DNA from: DASUBN01 sp036500225
GTDB taxonomy: Bacteria > Pseudomonadota > Gammaproteobacteria > Natronospirales > REEB76
Assembly: GCA_036500225.1 (NCBI GenBank)
Contig: DASYCJ010000116.1
Location: 1-32,849 of the forward strand
Direction: 5' to 3'
Length of the DNA: 32,849 nt
Below the pieces are notes generated by a model. It saw only the letters and a program-made list of their open reading frames with translations, ran no database searches and was not told where the DNA came from. This document shows positions 24,069 to 31,275 of this stretch, piece after piece (position 1 is the stretch's first letter; each line of letters opens with the position of its first letter). Both the position numbers and the translations under genes were made by a program.

Positions 24069-24557
24069 TCAGCGAGATTTTTTCTTTCCTGGCTGTGTCG
24101 GTGCATCCAACTCAGATGTGCAATTCGGGCAGCGAGTGGCTTTTATATTGATCACCGAGAGGCAGTAGTGACATTCCTTGGTGGTGGCTTCCGGGTCGGC
24201 GTGGTGCTCCAACCTCTCTTGGAGCCGGTTCATGGTGCGCACCAACATGAACACCGCGAAGGCCACGATGATGAAGCTCACGATGTTGTTTATGAACTGC
24301 CCGTAGTTCAGGGTCACGGCGCCGGCCGCATGGGCCTCTACTAGGTTGGTATAGGGGGGTGCGGCCTTGGTGCCCTGCTTCAGCACCACGAACAGGTTGG
24401 TGAAATCCACGTTGCCGAGCATCAGCCCGATGGGCGGCATGATCACGTCATCCACCAGGGACTTCACGATGGTGCCGAAGGCACCGCCGATGATGATACC
24501 CACAGCCATATCCACCACGTTGCCGCGCATGGCGAACTGTCGGAATTCCTTGAACAT
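24069..24557 (-). CDS. mscL: large-conductance mechanosensitive channel MscL with C-terminal cysteine tail
   Basis: 162 residues (E. coli 136). TM1 and its flanks (FKEFRQFAMRGNVVDMAVGI then IIGGAFGTIVKSLVDDVIMP), the periplasmic loop (LNYGQFINNIVSF) and TM2 (IIVAFAVFMLVRTMNRLQ) are standard. The pentameric pore opens under membrane tension to release solutes during hypo-osmotic shock. The tail beyond about residue 120 is extended and carries C-x2-C...C-x2-C (Cys129, Cys132, Cys143, Cys146; KECHYCLS and TRCPNCTSEL), a zinc-ribbon-like pair of knuckles, followed by a basic end (PGKKKSR). Such tails are known in some MscL proteins but are absent from E. coli. A good ribosome-binding site (GGGGGAGA) precedes the ATG. 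Single gene with terminator. Confidence 0.97.
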   Translation of the reverse strand: MFKEFRQFAMRGNVVDMAVGIIIGGAFGTIVKSLVDDVIMPPIGLMLGNVDFTNLFVVLKQGTKAAPPYTNLVEAHAAGAVTLNYGQFINNIVSFIIVAFAVFMLVRTMNRLQERLEHHADPEATTKECHYCLSVINIKATRCPNCTSELDAPTQPGKKKSR

Positions 24558-24624
24558 GGCTTATCTCCCCCGGTCGGTTGCTGACCAGAGCATAGCACCG
24601 TGTGCGTTGTTGCTAGAATGAAGC

Positions 24625-25638
24625 ATGACAGACGAGGCTACTTCTCCCACCCTGGGTCGCAACCTCCCGGGTGTGCTGCTGGTGAATTTGGGCACGCCGG
24701 ATGCACCCACGGTGCCAGCGCTCAAGCGTTACCTCACGGAGTTCCTCTCGGACCCGGACGTAGTCACCCTGCCGCGCCTCTTCTGGTTGCCGCTCCTGTA
24801 TCTCGTGGTGCTGCGTACACGACCCGCCAAGTCTGCGGAAGCCTATGCGCGGATCTGGACCAAGGAAGGCTCGCCTTTGCTCCTGAACAGCCGCGCTCTG
24901 GAAGCTAAACTCCAGGTGGCCTTGCGGCAGCGCTACGGCAAACCGGTGGTACTCGCGCTAGGTATGCGTTATGGGAATCCGGACATCGCCAAGGCCCTCG
25001 AGGCCTTGCAGCAAGGTGGCGCCACGCGGCTCCTAGTGCTGCCCCTGTATCCGCAATATGCAGCCGCCACCACCGCTTCCAGTTTCCGTGCGGTCTCGCG
25101 CCTGCTGGAACGGCTCGGTTGGTCGCCGCGGGTGCGGGATCTGCAGGACTATCACGATCACCCCGCTTACATCGCAGCACTCGCGGAGAGCGTGGAAGAA
25201 TACTGGGATAAGAACGGCCGGGCCGCGAAGTTGCTGATCTCCTTCCACGGCATCCCCAAACAGGTATCTGACGCGGGTGACCCTTATGCTGGTCAATGCG
25301 CCGCCACCGCGACGGCCTTGGCGAAACGGTTAGGTTTGAGCGCGGATCAATGGCAGCTTACCTTCCAATCCCGTTTCGGCAAGGCGCGCTGGCTCCAGCC
25401 CTATACCGAAACAATCCTGAAGGAATGTGCGGCCAAGGGCATACACGAGATAGATGTGGTCTGCCCCGGCTTCCCGGCGGATTGCCTGGAGACTCTGGAA
25501 GAGATCGCCCTGCGTTATGCAGAAGGCTTCCGCGCCGCTGGCGGCGAACGCTTGCGTTACATCCCGGCCTTGAACGATCGGGACAGCCATGTGCAGGCTC
25601 TGGCTGAGATCGTCGTCACCGCCCTCAAGGAAGCCTGA
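24625..25638 (+). CDS. hemH: ferrochelatase
   Basis: 337 residues, typical length. It inserts Fe(II) into protoporphyrin IX, the last step of protoheme synthesis, at the cytosolic membrane face. Motifs: 'GVLLVNLGTPDAPTVPALKR' with YLTEFLSDPDVV at the N-terminus, LPLYPQYAAATTASSF, the metal-binding histidine His208 in LISFHGIPK, 'YAGQCAATATALAKRLGL', QSRFGKARWLQPYT, and Glu289 in CPGFPADCLETLEEI (equivalent to the catalytic Glu of the family). No Cys ligands for a [2Fe-2S] C-terminal cluster are visible. It begins 67 bases from the divergent mscL start and ends 2 bases before the VOC gene, so at least hemH-VOC is probably one transcript. Confidence 0.97.
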   Translation: MTDEATSPTLGRNLPGVLLVNLGTPDAPTVPALKRYLTEFLSDPDVVTLPRLFWLPLLYLVVLRTRPAKSAEAYARIWTKEGSPLLLNSRALEAKLQVALRQRYGKPVVLALGMRYGNPDIAKALEALQQGGATRLLVLPLYPQYAAATTASSFRAVSRLLERLGWSPRVRDLQDYHDHPAYIAALAESVEEYWDKNGRAAKLLISFHGIPKQVSDAGDPYAGQCAATATALAKRLGLSADQWQLTFQSRFGKARWLQPYTETILKECAAKGIHEIDVVCPGFPADCLETLEEIALRYAEGFRAAGGERLRYIPALNDRDSHVQALAEIVVTALKEA

Positions 25639-25640
25639 AC

Positions 25641-26333
25641 ATGGTCGGGGATTTCCTGGAGATCAGTCTAAGCACCCGCGATATCCTGGCTTCGCTGGAG
25701 TTCTACCGCAAGCTCGGTTTCGTGGAGGCACCGGTGCGGGAAGCTTGGCAGCATCCCTATACCGTGGTGACCGATGGGCGCCTCTATATAGGCCTGCATG
25801 CACGGGACGGGCTGCCGCCCGCCTTGAGCTTCGCTCTGCCGGATCTGCGCAATCATCTGCCGAAACTCGAGGCTTTAGCCCTGGAGTTCAGCTACTGCAA
25901 CATCGAGTTGCACCGCTTCAACGAAGTGGGGTTCCCGGATCCGGACGGCGGACTGGTGGCACTACTGGAAGCACGCACCTATTCCCCGGTGCACGCCTCC
26001 CAGGTGCAGGTGACGCTGTGCGGCTATTTCCTGGAATACCGGCTACCGGCGCGGGATCCCGCCGCGACCCTCGCCTTCTGGGAGAAGCTAGGACTCATCG
26101 CCACACCCGCCGAAGACGGCCAGCCACCCCAGGTCTCCTGGGGCGGCATCAACATCTCCCTGACATCCTTCGGTCCGCAGGCCAAGCCCCTACTGGTGTT
26201 CGTCTGTGCCGACATCGTGGAGACCGAGGCCTTGCTGGAGATGCGGGGGCTGTCGATACAAAATGATGCGCAGGGACTGCGTGTGACCACCCCAGAAGGC
26301 CTTACTCTCTTGCTCACGGCCGAGACCGGCTGA
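25641..26333 (+). CDS. two-module VOC (glyoxalase/bleomycin-resistance fold) protein
   Basis: 230 residues. Two tandem betaalphabetabetabeta modules are visible: FLEISLSTRDILASLEFYRK with LGFVEAP (about 5-110), and YFLEYRLPARDPAATLAFWE with KLGLIATP (about 128-228). Each starts with the VOC pattern 'D...l.FY.kLG'. The enzyme or binding activity cannot be read, since metal ligands in VOC proteins are scattered; Glu/His candidates include ElHRFNEVGFPDPDGG. It starts 2 bases after hemH and ends 11 bases before the DUF1453-like gene, all on one strand. No signal peptide. Confidence 0.82.
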   Translation: MVGDFLEISLSTRDILASLEFYRKLGFVEAPVREAWQHPYTVVTDGRLYIGLHARDGLPPALSFALPDLRNHLPKLEALALEFSYCNIELHRFNEVGFPDPDGGLVALLEARTYSPVHASQVQVTLCGYFLEYRLPARDPAATLAFWEKLGLIATPAEDGQPPQVSWGGINISLTSFGPQAKPLLVFVCADIVETEALLEMRGLSIQNDAQGLRVTTPEGLTLLLTAETG

Positions 26334-26344
26334 AGGGGACCTGC

Positions 26345-26959
26345 ATGAACGTGAACTTCGATCCGCAGCACTTCGTCGGCCCCGCCATCTTCATGGGCTT
26401 CGTGCTGTTCATCCTGTATCGGCGCTTCCGCCGCAATTTCGGCAAACAGAAGCTGAATCGGGGTTACATGCTATTCCGCATGGTGGTCCTGTGCGTGTTG
26501 GGTGTGCTGCTGCTGATCCCCACTTTCTTCTCCCAGGAACTGGCAGTGATGACCATCATCGGCACCGCTGCAGGCGTCTGCTTAGGCGTATGGGCTGCAA
26601 GACACACCCGCTTCATGCGCGAAGACGGCGTCCTCTATTACCTGCCCCACAGCTACGTCGGCATGATCGTCACGGCTCTGTTCGTGGGCCGCCTCGGATA
26701 TCGCATCCTGATGATGTCGCAGCCCCACATGATGAACGGCGTCACCATGGACATGAACCCGGGCATGTCCGACTTGGGCGGCATGAGCACCATCTATCAC
26801 AACCCTTGGACGCGGCTGGTGTTCTTCATCCTCATCGGCTACTACGTCTACTACTACTGGTTCGTGCTGCACGAATCCAAGCAGCTGAAGCCGGAAGACA
26901 TGGAAGGCGGGGCACTGGTGTCGGCTAAGCCCCAAGGGGGACGGGGCGGGAACATTTAG
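26345..26959 (+). CDS. DUF1453/CcdC-like integral membrane protein
   Basis: 204 residues with about five membrane segments (FVGPAIFMGFVLFILYRRFR, 'MVVLCVLGVLLLIPTFF', 'LAVMTIIGTAAGVCLGVWAA', 'SYVGMIVTALFVGRLGYRI', 'LVFFILIGYYVYYYWFVLHE'). 'GVCLGVWAARHTRFMREDGV' with LYYLPHSYVGMI resembles DUF1453/CcdC-type membrane proteins. That match is from memory and moderate. Between the last two segments lies a Met-rich loop (residues ~123-147, MMSQPHMMNGVTMDMNPG...). GGGGA precedes the ATG. It is the third gene of the hemH run. The link to heme or cytochrome biology is only contextual. Confidence 0.7.
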   Translation: MNVNFDPQHFVGPAIFMGFVLFILYRRFRRNFGKQKLNRGYMLFRMVVLCVLGVLLLIPTFFSQELAVMTIIGTAAGVCLGVWAARHTRFMREDGVLYYLPHSYVGMIVTALFVGRLGYRILMMSQPHMMNGVTMDMNPGMSDLGGMSTIYHNPWTRLVFFILIGYYVYYYWFVLHESKQLKPEDMEGGALVSAKPQGGRGGNI

Positions 26960-26963
26960 TGAT

Positions 26964-27917
26964 TCAGACTTTCTTACGGTCTAACCAGACAGCCAGTCCT
27001 TTGGCGTTGAGATCCACATCCATACCCAGCCACAGGTCTACAGTGGCTTGATCCAGCGTGCAGCCATGGGCCCGCACCTGCTGCACCAGCCAGTCGTGGA
27101 TACCGGCTCTCAGCTTCTGTCGACGCTCTTCCCCGCTGCCACTCACACCCTCGGCGATGCGCGCGTGGGCGTCGATGCCCGCGTGCATATCCTTCACCAA
27201 CAACTCGGGGTTACCGACCCGACTGTAATGAGTGAGGAACACCTGTTTCGGCTTATGGCTCATGATCCGGTCCAGCGAAGCGTGGGCCTGCGCCGGATCG
27301 AAATGCACCGGCGTGGTGGCAGGAAAGATGAACGGGCCCTTGGCGGTGTCGAACACCTGGTACGAGATGCCGAAGGTATCGCCGGTGAACACCGAGTCGC
27401 TGTCCGGGTCCACGATGCAGTAGTGATGCAGCGCATGGCCCGGCGTGTGGATGAACGTGAGTTCACTCTTCCCCAGCTTCAAGGTCATGCCGTCCGTAGC
27501 CTGCACCACCCGCTCAACAGGGATGCCGGGGATCTCGCCGTAGAGTCGCTTGAACTCCGCTTCACCATATACCGCGCGAGTGCCTTCGATGAGCTTCGTT
27601 GGGTCCACCATGTGCCCGGCACCGCGGGGATGCACGACCAGCTTAGCTTTGGGCAGATGCTGCATCAGGGCGCCAGCGCCGCCGGCGTGGTCGAGATGGA
27701 TGTGGGTGAGGAAGACGTAGTCCACCTGTTCCGGCAAGGCCCCAGCGCTCACCAGGCCTGCCAGCAGGTTCGGCACCGAATGGGTGGTACCGGTATCCAC
27801 GAAGGCGGCGCGGCCATCCCTGATGATCACGTGGCTCGCATCCAGGCGCGGACGCACATAATCCGTGTCCACAGCAGTGATGCCATGACCGAAATACTGG
27901 GTGATGAGTTGAGTCAT
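26964..27917 (-). CDS. metallo-beta-lactamase fold hydrolase
   Basis: 317 residues. The binuclear metal motif is VFLTHIHLDHAGG (His72, His74, Asp76, His77). The third ligand His is in FIHTPGHALHHYC, the bridging Asp in VFTGDTFGISY, and the last His in QVFLTHYSRVG. Residues 13-45 (GITAVDTDYVRPRLDASHVI) form the usual first strand. It resembles glyoxalase II-like/RNase Z-like soluble MBL hydrolases of unknown substrate; the overall pattern is close to uncharacterised 'MBL fold metallo-hydrolase' proteins. No signal peptide. A GAGAG about 6 bases before the ATG is a weak ribosome-binding site. It is divergent from the paralogue pair. Confidence 0.9.
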   Translation of the reverse strand: MTQLITQYFGHGITAVDTDYVRPRLDASHVIIRDGRAAFVDTGTTHSVPNLLAGLVSAGALPEQVDYVFLTHIHLDHAGGAGALMQHLPKAKLVVHPRGAGHMVDPTKLIEGTRAVYGEAEFKRLYGEIPGIPVERVVQATDGMTLKLGKSELTFIHTPGHALHHYCIVDPDSDSVFTGDTFGISYQVFDTAKGPFIFPATTPVHFDPAQAHASLDRIMSHKPKQVFLTHYSRVGNPELLVKDMHAGIDAHARIAEGVSGSGEERRQKLRAGIHDWLVQQVRAHGCTLDQATVDLWLGMDVDLNAKGLAVWLDRKKV

Positions 27918-27977
27918 GGATGCTCTCGGCGGCGGTCGGGCATTGTAGCCCTGGCTTTTGAATCGGCTTGTGCGGTA

Positions 27978-27991
27978 AGACGTATACGTCT
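27978..27991. promoter_or_regulatory. perfect 14-bp palindrome, possible operator, upstream of the first paralogue
   Basis: AGACGTATACGTCT is fully self-complementary. It lies 17 bases before the ATG at 28009, flanked by GTAAG on the left and CTTTAC (27995-28000) on the right. Its centre TATA could overlap a -10 box (TTGAAT upstream at about 18-19 bases). The spacing suggests a repressor site, which is inference only. Confidence 0.35.
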
Positions 27992-28008
27992 AGTCTTTAC
28001 ATATTCTA

Positions 28009-29001
28009 ATGAAAGCAAAAACTGCCGCCATCGCCCTGGGGTTACTTTTCTGCTCTGTCACCGGCCTTGCCCGGGCGACGGTGCCTGCACCTGCATCGAG
28101 CACCACGCCGATACCAGCCTCAGCGGATTCCACAGCAGCTCTTTCCGGAAGCACCGCCACGCGCATGACCCAGTTCACCTGGGCGCTGGATCCCTACGAT
28201 TCGAACTTGGCATTCGACTTCCCGCTGGGCAACAGACCCATCAGCACCATCCAATCGGAAGACCCTTCCGAGCTGGTCCGCGGCCTCATGGAAGATTCGT
28301 TGGTTCCCCATTACATGTATGTGCAGGGCGACGTGTATCCCTTGCCGATCCTGGGCACTTACCTGAAATCCCATTCGCCGCACACCTATAAGAAGGCTGA
28401 TCTGCAGGCCACCGGCGTGAATCTGGTGGAGTCGTCCACCACCAGTTACCAGGAACCCTGGGCGCTCTCGATGTTCCTGGGCAACATCGCCGATCTGCAA
28501 CGGCCGGGTCAGTCACAGAGCGCCAATAACGTGGGTTATTCCGGTTGGTTGTTCTCCGGTGGTACGCAACATCTCAAGGACAACGAGTTGATTCAGGACG
28601 ACTGGTACAGGGTGGAATGGCAGGTGCGAGGCGACCTGGACGATCGCGGCGCGAAGTTCTCCTGGAACTTCCGCGTGGGCAGCAAGTTCAACGCCAACCC
28701 CTACGTCGCCGATGTCATCTACCTGGGCCTGCAACGGGACGACCTGGATTTCCGTAAGCCCTTCCTGACCTGGCTCGACAATTCGAGCGCGGATGTGCAA
28801 CTGGAGTTCTCGCAGCACGGCGGACATGTGGTGCGGGAGGAATTAGTGGTGGGCAAGAAGTATCCCTTCCCCGAGGCGGGTTACGCCCTGACCTTGAGCC
28901 TAGGCGTGGTGTGGGACGGCGTCGGTGAGTATTCGGGCCCGCTGCGTGATAGCCCCAAGAGCCAGTACACCCTGGTATTCCAACCCAGCATCGAGTTCTG
29001 A
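28009..29001 (+). CDS. exported protein of unknown family, paralogue 1 (possible outer-membrane beta-barrel)
   Basis: 330 residues. A signal peptide (MKAKTAAIALGLLFCSVTGL...ARA) is followed by a Ser/Thr/Pro/Ala-rich linker (25-47) and a folded region beginning TWALDPYDSNLAFDFPLGN. Distinctive stretches are VPHYMYVQGDVYPLPILGTY with LKSHSPHTY, 'FLGNIADLQRPGQSQSANNV', KDNELIQDDWYRVEWQVRG and 'FSQHGGHVVREELVVGKKYP'. Alternating polar/hydrophobic strands and a C-terminal aromatic (QPSIEF) would fit an outer-membrane barrel or surface protein. I do not recognise the family. There is no Shine-Dalgarno before the ATG (ATTCTAATG). A close paralogue follows 82 bases downstream. Confidence 0.75.
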   Translation: MKAKTAAIALGLLFCSVTGLARATVPAPASSTTPIPASADSTAALSGSTATRMTQFTWALDPYDSNLAFDFPLGNRPISTIQSEDPSELVRGLMEDSLVPHYMYVQGDVYPLPILGTYLKSHSPHTYKKADLQATGVNLVESSTTSYQEPWALSMFLGNIADLQRPGQSQSANNVGYSGWLFSGGTQHLKDNELIQDDWYRVEWQVRGDLDDRGAKFSWNFRVGSKFNANPYVADVIYLGLQRDDLDFRKPFLTWLDNSSADVQLEFSQHGGHVVREELVVGKKYPFPEAGYALTLSLGVVWDGVGEYSGPLRDSPKSQYTLVFQPSIEF

Positions 29002-29021
29002 TTGATCAAAACACCGCGCTT

Positions 29022-29055
29022 GTAAGGTCTTACTGCGCGGGCTAAGCTTTACATA
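29022..29055 (+). promoter_or_regulatory. candidate regulatory elements upstream of paralogue 2, similar to those of paralogue 1
   Basis: GTAAGGTCTTAC (29022-29033, 5-bp arms) and CTTTACATA (29047-29055) recur in related form before paralogue 1 (GTAAGAC..., CTTTACATA at 27995-28003). CATAAT (29052-29057) could be a -10 box. This suggests that each gene has its own promoter and a common regulator. Confidence 0.3.
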
Positions 29056-29083
29056 ATAAATATTTCGTCCGACGTATCACCGC

Positions 29084-30091
29084 ATGCAGCTGAGCAGGCT
29101 TACCGCGGCAGGGTTCCTTGCCCTCCTCTTATCCGCCCAAGCCTGTTGGAGCGATGAGGCACCCGTGAACGCGGGCCCTGCCACCGCCAACATGCCGCCA
29201 GCGCCGACCACGCCCGCCAACGGCCGGCAGCAGACGCAAGCCGCCAAGAGCAGCGGCATGGAAGTGACCTGGGACAAGGACCCCTACTACTCGGATGTGG
29301 ATCTCAACATCCCGCTGACAGATTCGCCCATCCCCACCATCCGCTCCGATAGCGAAGCGGTTATCTACCGGGATCTCATCGAAGGCTCGCTGGTACCCCG
29401 CTACATGCTGCTCGAGGGCAGCATCTACCCGATGCCCATCCTCGGTACCTATATCAAGAGCCATTCGCCCTCGTTGTACCAGGAAGGTCAGATCAGCCAC
29501 ACCGGCGTGAACCTGCTGGAATCCGCCACCGCCGGCTTCCAGGAACCTTGGGCCATGTCGGCTTTCTTCGGCAACATCGCCAACCTGCAGCGCCCCGGTG
29601 AGGACCAGCAGGCCAATAACCTGGGATACACCGGTTACCTACTCAGCGTCGGCGCACAGCACATCAAGGACAACCAGCTCATCCAGGACAAGTGGTATGA
29701 GATGGAATGGAAGGTCAAGGGTGAACTAAATGACCGCGACCAGAAATTGACCTGGAGCTTCCGGGTGGGCGGCAAGTTCAACGCCAATCCCTACATCACC
29801 GACGTGATGTATCTGGGCATACACCGCAACAACCTGGATTTCAACCAGCCGTTCCTGAGTTGGCTCAAGAACTCCGACGTGGACATGCAGATATCCTTCT
29901 CCCAGCATGGCGGCCAGGTGGTGCGGGAGGAACTGGTGTTCGGCAAGAAATATCCTTTCCCCAGGCAGGGTTTCTCCCTGACCATGGACATGGGCTTCAT
30001 CTGGGACAGCCCGGATGAATATTCCGGTCCTCTTCGCACGGATAACAGAGCCCAGCTGACACTGGTGCTTCGTCCTGGAGTGGAATTCTAA
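29084..30091 (+). CDS. exported protein of unknown family, paralogue 2 (possible outer-membrane beta-barrel)
   Basis: 335 residues, clearly homologous to the gene just upstream over nearly the whole mature part. Shared stretches include the 'D.PI.TI.SD' region, 'Y.MPILGTYIKSHSP', 'TGVNLLES', 'FQEPWAMSAFFGNIANLQRP', LIQDKWYEMEWKVKGELNDR, GGKFNANPYITDV and 'SQHGGQVVREELVFGKKYPF'. The signal peptide is MQLSRLTAAGFLALLLSAQA followed by a Pro/Ala-rich linker. The end RPGVEF keeps the terminal Phe of an outer-membrane barrel signature. No family is recognised, and no Shine-Dalgarno precedes the ATG. A terminator lies about 20 bases after the stop. The product is probably periplasmic or outer-membrane. 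Confidence 0.75.
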   Translation: MQLSRLTAAGFLALLLSAQACWSDEAPVNAGPATANMPPAPTTPANGRQQTQAAKSSGMEVTWDKDPYYSDVDLNIPLTDSPIPTIRSDSEAVIYRDLIEGSLVPRYMLLEGSIYPMPILGTYIKSHSPSLYQEGQISHTGVNLLESATAGFQEPWAMSAFFGNIANLQRPGEDQQANNLGYTGYLLSVGAQHIKDNQLIQDKWYEMEWKVKGELNDRDQKLTWSFRVGGKFNANPYITDVMYLGIHRNNLDFNQPFLSWLKNSDVDMQISFSQHGGQVVREELVFGKKYPFPRQGFSLTMDMGFIWDSPDEYSGPLRTDNRAQLTLVLRPGVEF

Positions 30092-30110
30092 ACTCGCAAA
30101 TGCTTGCCTT

Positions 30111-30141
30111 AAAAAGGAAGGGCCCCTCTCGGGGCCCTTCC
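30111..30141. terminator. bidirectional terminator between the paralogue pair and the FecR-SPOR gene
   Basis: A perfect 11-bp stem (30116-30126 with 30131-30141) with a TCTC loop. The minus strand continues into TTTTT (30111-30115), so it is a strong terminator for the FecR-SPOR gene. On the plus strand it is followed only by CTTCTC. Confidence 0.88.
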
Positions 30142-30158
30142 CTTCTCAATACGGTTGG

Positions 30159-31112
30159 TCACTTTTGTTGATAGACCCATGGACTCATCAAGGGCGAGAG
30201 CTTCCCGATCTTGTCCGCCAGAGCCTTCGCATCCTTATATGATGCAGCCTGGCGCACCACCAGACGGTGATAAGCGGTACCCTTCACGGTCACCTGGGTA
30301 TCGTCGGCGGGGAAACCAGCGATGCTGAGCTTCTTCATCAAAGAAGCAGTATCTGCATCGCTGGTGGATGAGACCAGAGCCACCACCCACTTGCCATCAC
30401 CCGTGAGCACGCCGCTGCCTGCCGCCACGTCTGTCTGGGCGGCCCAATCCGCCACCTTGTCCGGGGTCACGTCCATGTTCATCTTCATGTCTGCGCCCTG
30501 GGCAGCGGTGGTCATATAGTGCATGGGTTTGTCCATACTCATGCCCGTGTGACCAGGCATGTCCATGGAGATGTGGCCTTCCAGCAGCGCCACCAGTGCG
30601 CCGTCATCGGAAGCGCGACCCCACACGTCCGTGCCGCGCACCCCGATGGTGGCGACACCCACCTGGATATCCACGTGTCGGCGCTGGCTCTTGCCGAGCA
30701 GGTCCGTGGTGAAACGGAACACGCCCTTCAGTACGTGCAGCACGCCTTTGAACATGCTGCCCTGATCGTCCTTGGCCATCTGCATGGCGGGCGTGGCGAA
30801 CTCGGTGTTCTCGCCGAGCTTGACCATGCTGTGTTCCGGGAGCTGCAGATATACGCGGCCGCCGGCGGCGGTGCGCAGGGTATCGCCATCGCCCACCAGC
30901 ATGCCGGGCTTGAGAGGCGCAGTGGCTCCCGCGTGAACCAACCAGGCGGGCGACTGCACCGCAGTGATGACGCTGCCCGCAGGCGGACTCGTGGGCACTG
31001 CGACAGCGGTGGATGCCACCGGCACAGCGGCGGGAGCCGGTGCGGCATACGCTGCGCCCACCAGTACGCAGGCGATGGCAGCGGCGAGCGCGACGGCGTG
31101 TTGCTTGAGCAT
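30159..31112 (-). CDS. exported FecR-domain protein with C-terminal SPOR domain
   Basis: 317 residues from the ATG at 31110-31112 with GGGAG upstream. A Sec signal (MLKQHAVALAAAIACVLVGA) and a Pro/Val/Ala-rich linker lead to a FecR domain (~55-180; 'KPGMLVGDGDTLRTAAGGRV', 'EHSMVKLGENTEFATP', 'VATIGVRGTDVWGRASDDGA'). A Met/His-rich segment (180-213: ISMDMPGHTGMSMDKPMHYM) follows, then a SPOR domain (~243-313: KWVVALVSST, 'AYHRLVVRQAASYKDAKALA'), which binds septal peptidoglycan in other proteins. It is therefore periplasmic and wall-associated. FecR domains in such fusions are structural or sensory rather than anti-sigma factors. It is a single gene with a strong terminator. Confidence 0.87.
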   Translation of the reverse strand: MLKQHAVALAAAIACVLVGAAYAAPAPAAVPVASTAVAVPTSPPAGSVITAVQSPAWLVHAGATAPLKPGMLVGDGDTLRTAAGGRVYLQLPEHSMVKLGENTEFATPAMQMAKDDQGSMFKGVLHVLKGVFRFTTDLLGKSQRRHVDIQVGVATIGVRGTDVWGRASDDGALVALLEGHISMDMPGHTGMSMDKPMHYMTTAAQGADMKMNMDVTPDKVADWAAQTDVAAGSGVLTGDGKWVVALVSSTSDADTASLMKKLSIAGFPADDTQVTVKGTAYHRLVVRQAASYKDAKALADKIGKLSPLMSPWVYQQK

Positions 31113-31275
31113 GGGTCTATCTCCCTGGAAACAGTGCTTCGAATATGTTGTCTGGCGATTATACGCAGAGCCGACATATCCGGATGCAGGCCTGTAAGCG
31201 CCTGCACTGGCAAGGGGCTAGCTGTTCACGGGAAGGGCGAGACCTGGCAGGAAGCCGGGATCTTACGCACGAAGA

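Noticed and set aside
27048..28391. 447-residue plus-strand frame across the MBL hydrolase and the first paralogue
   Set aside because: It lies antisense to a gene with an intact HxHxDH motif and crosses a divergent promoter region; no domain is recognisable.
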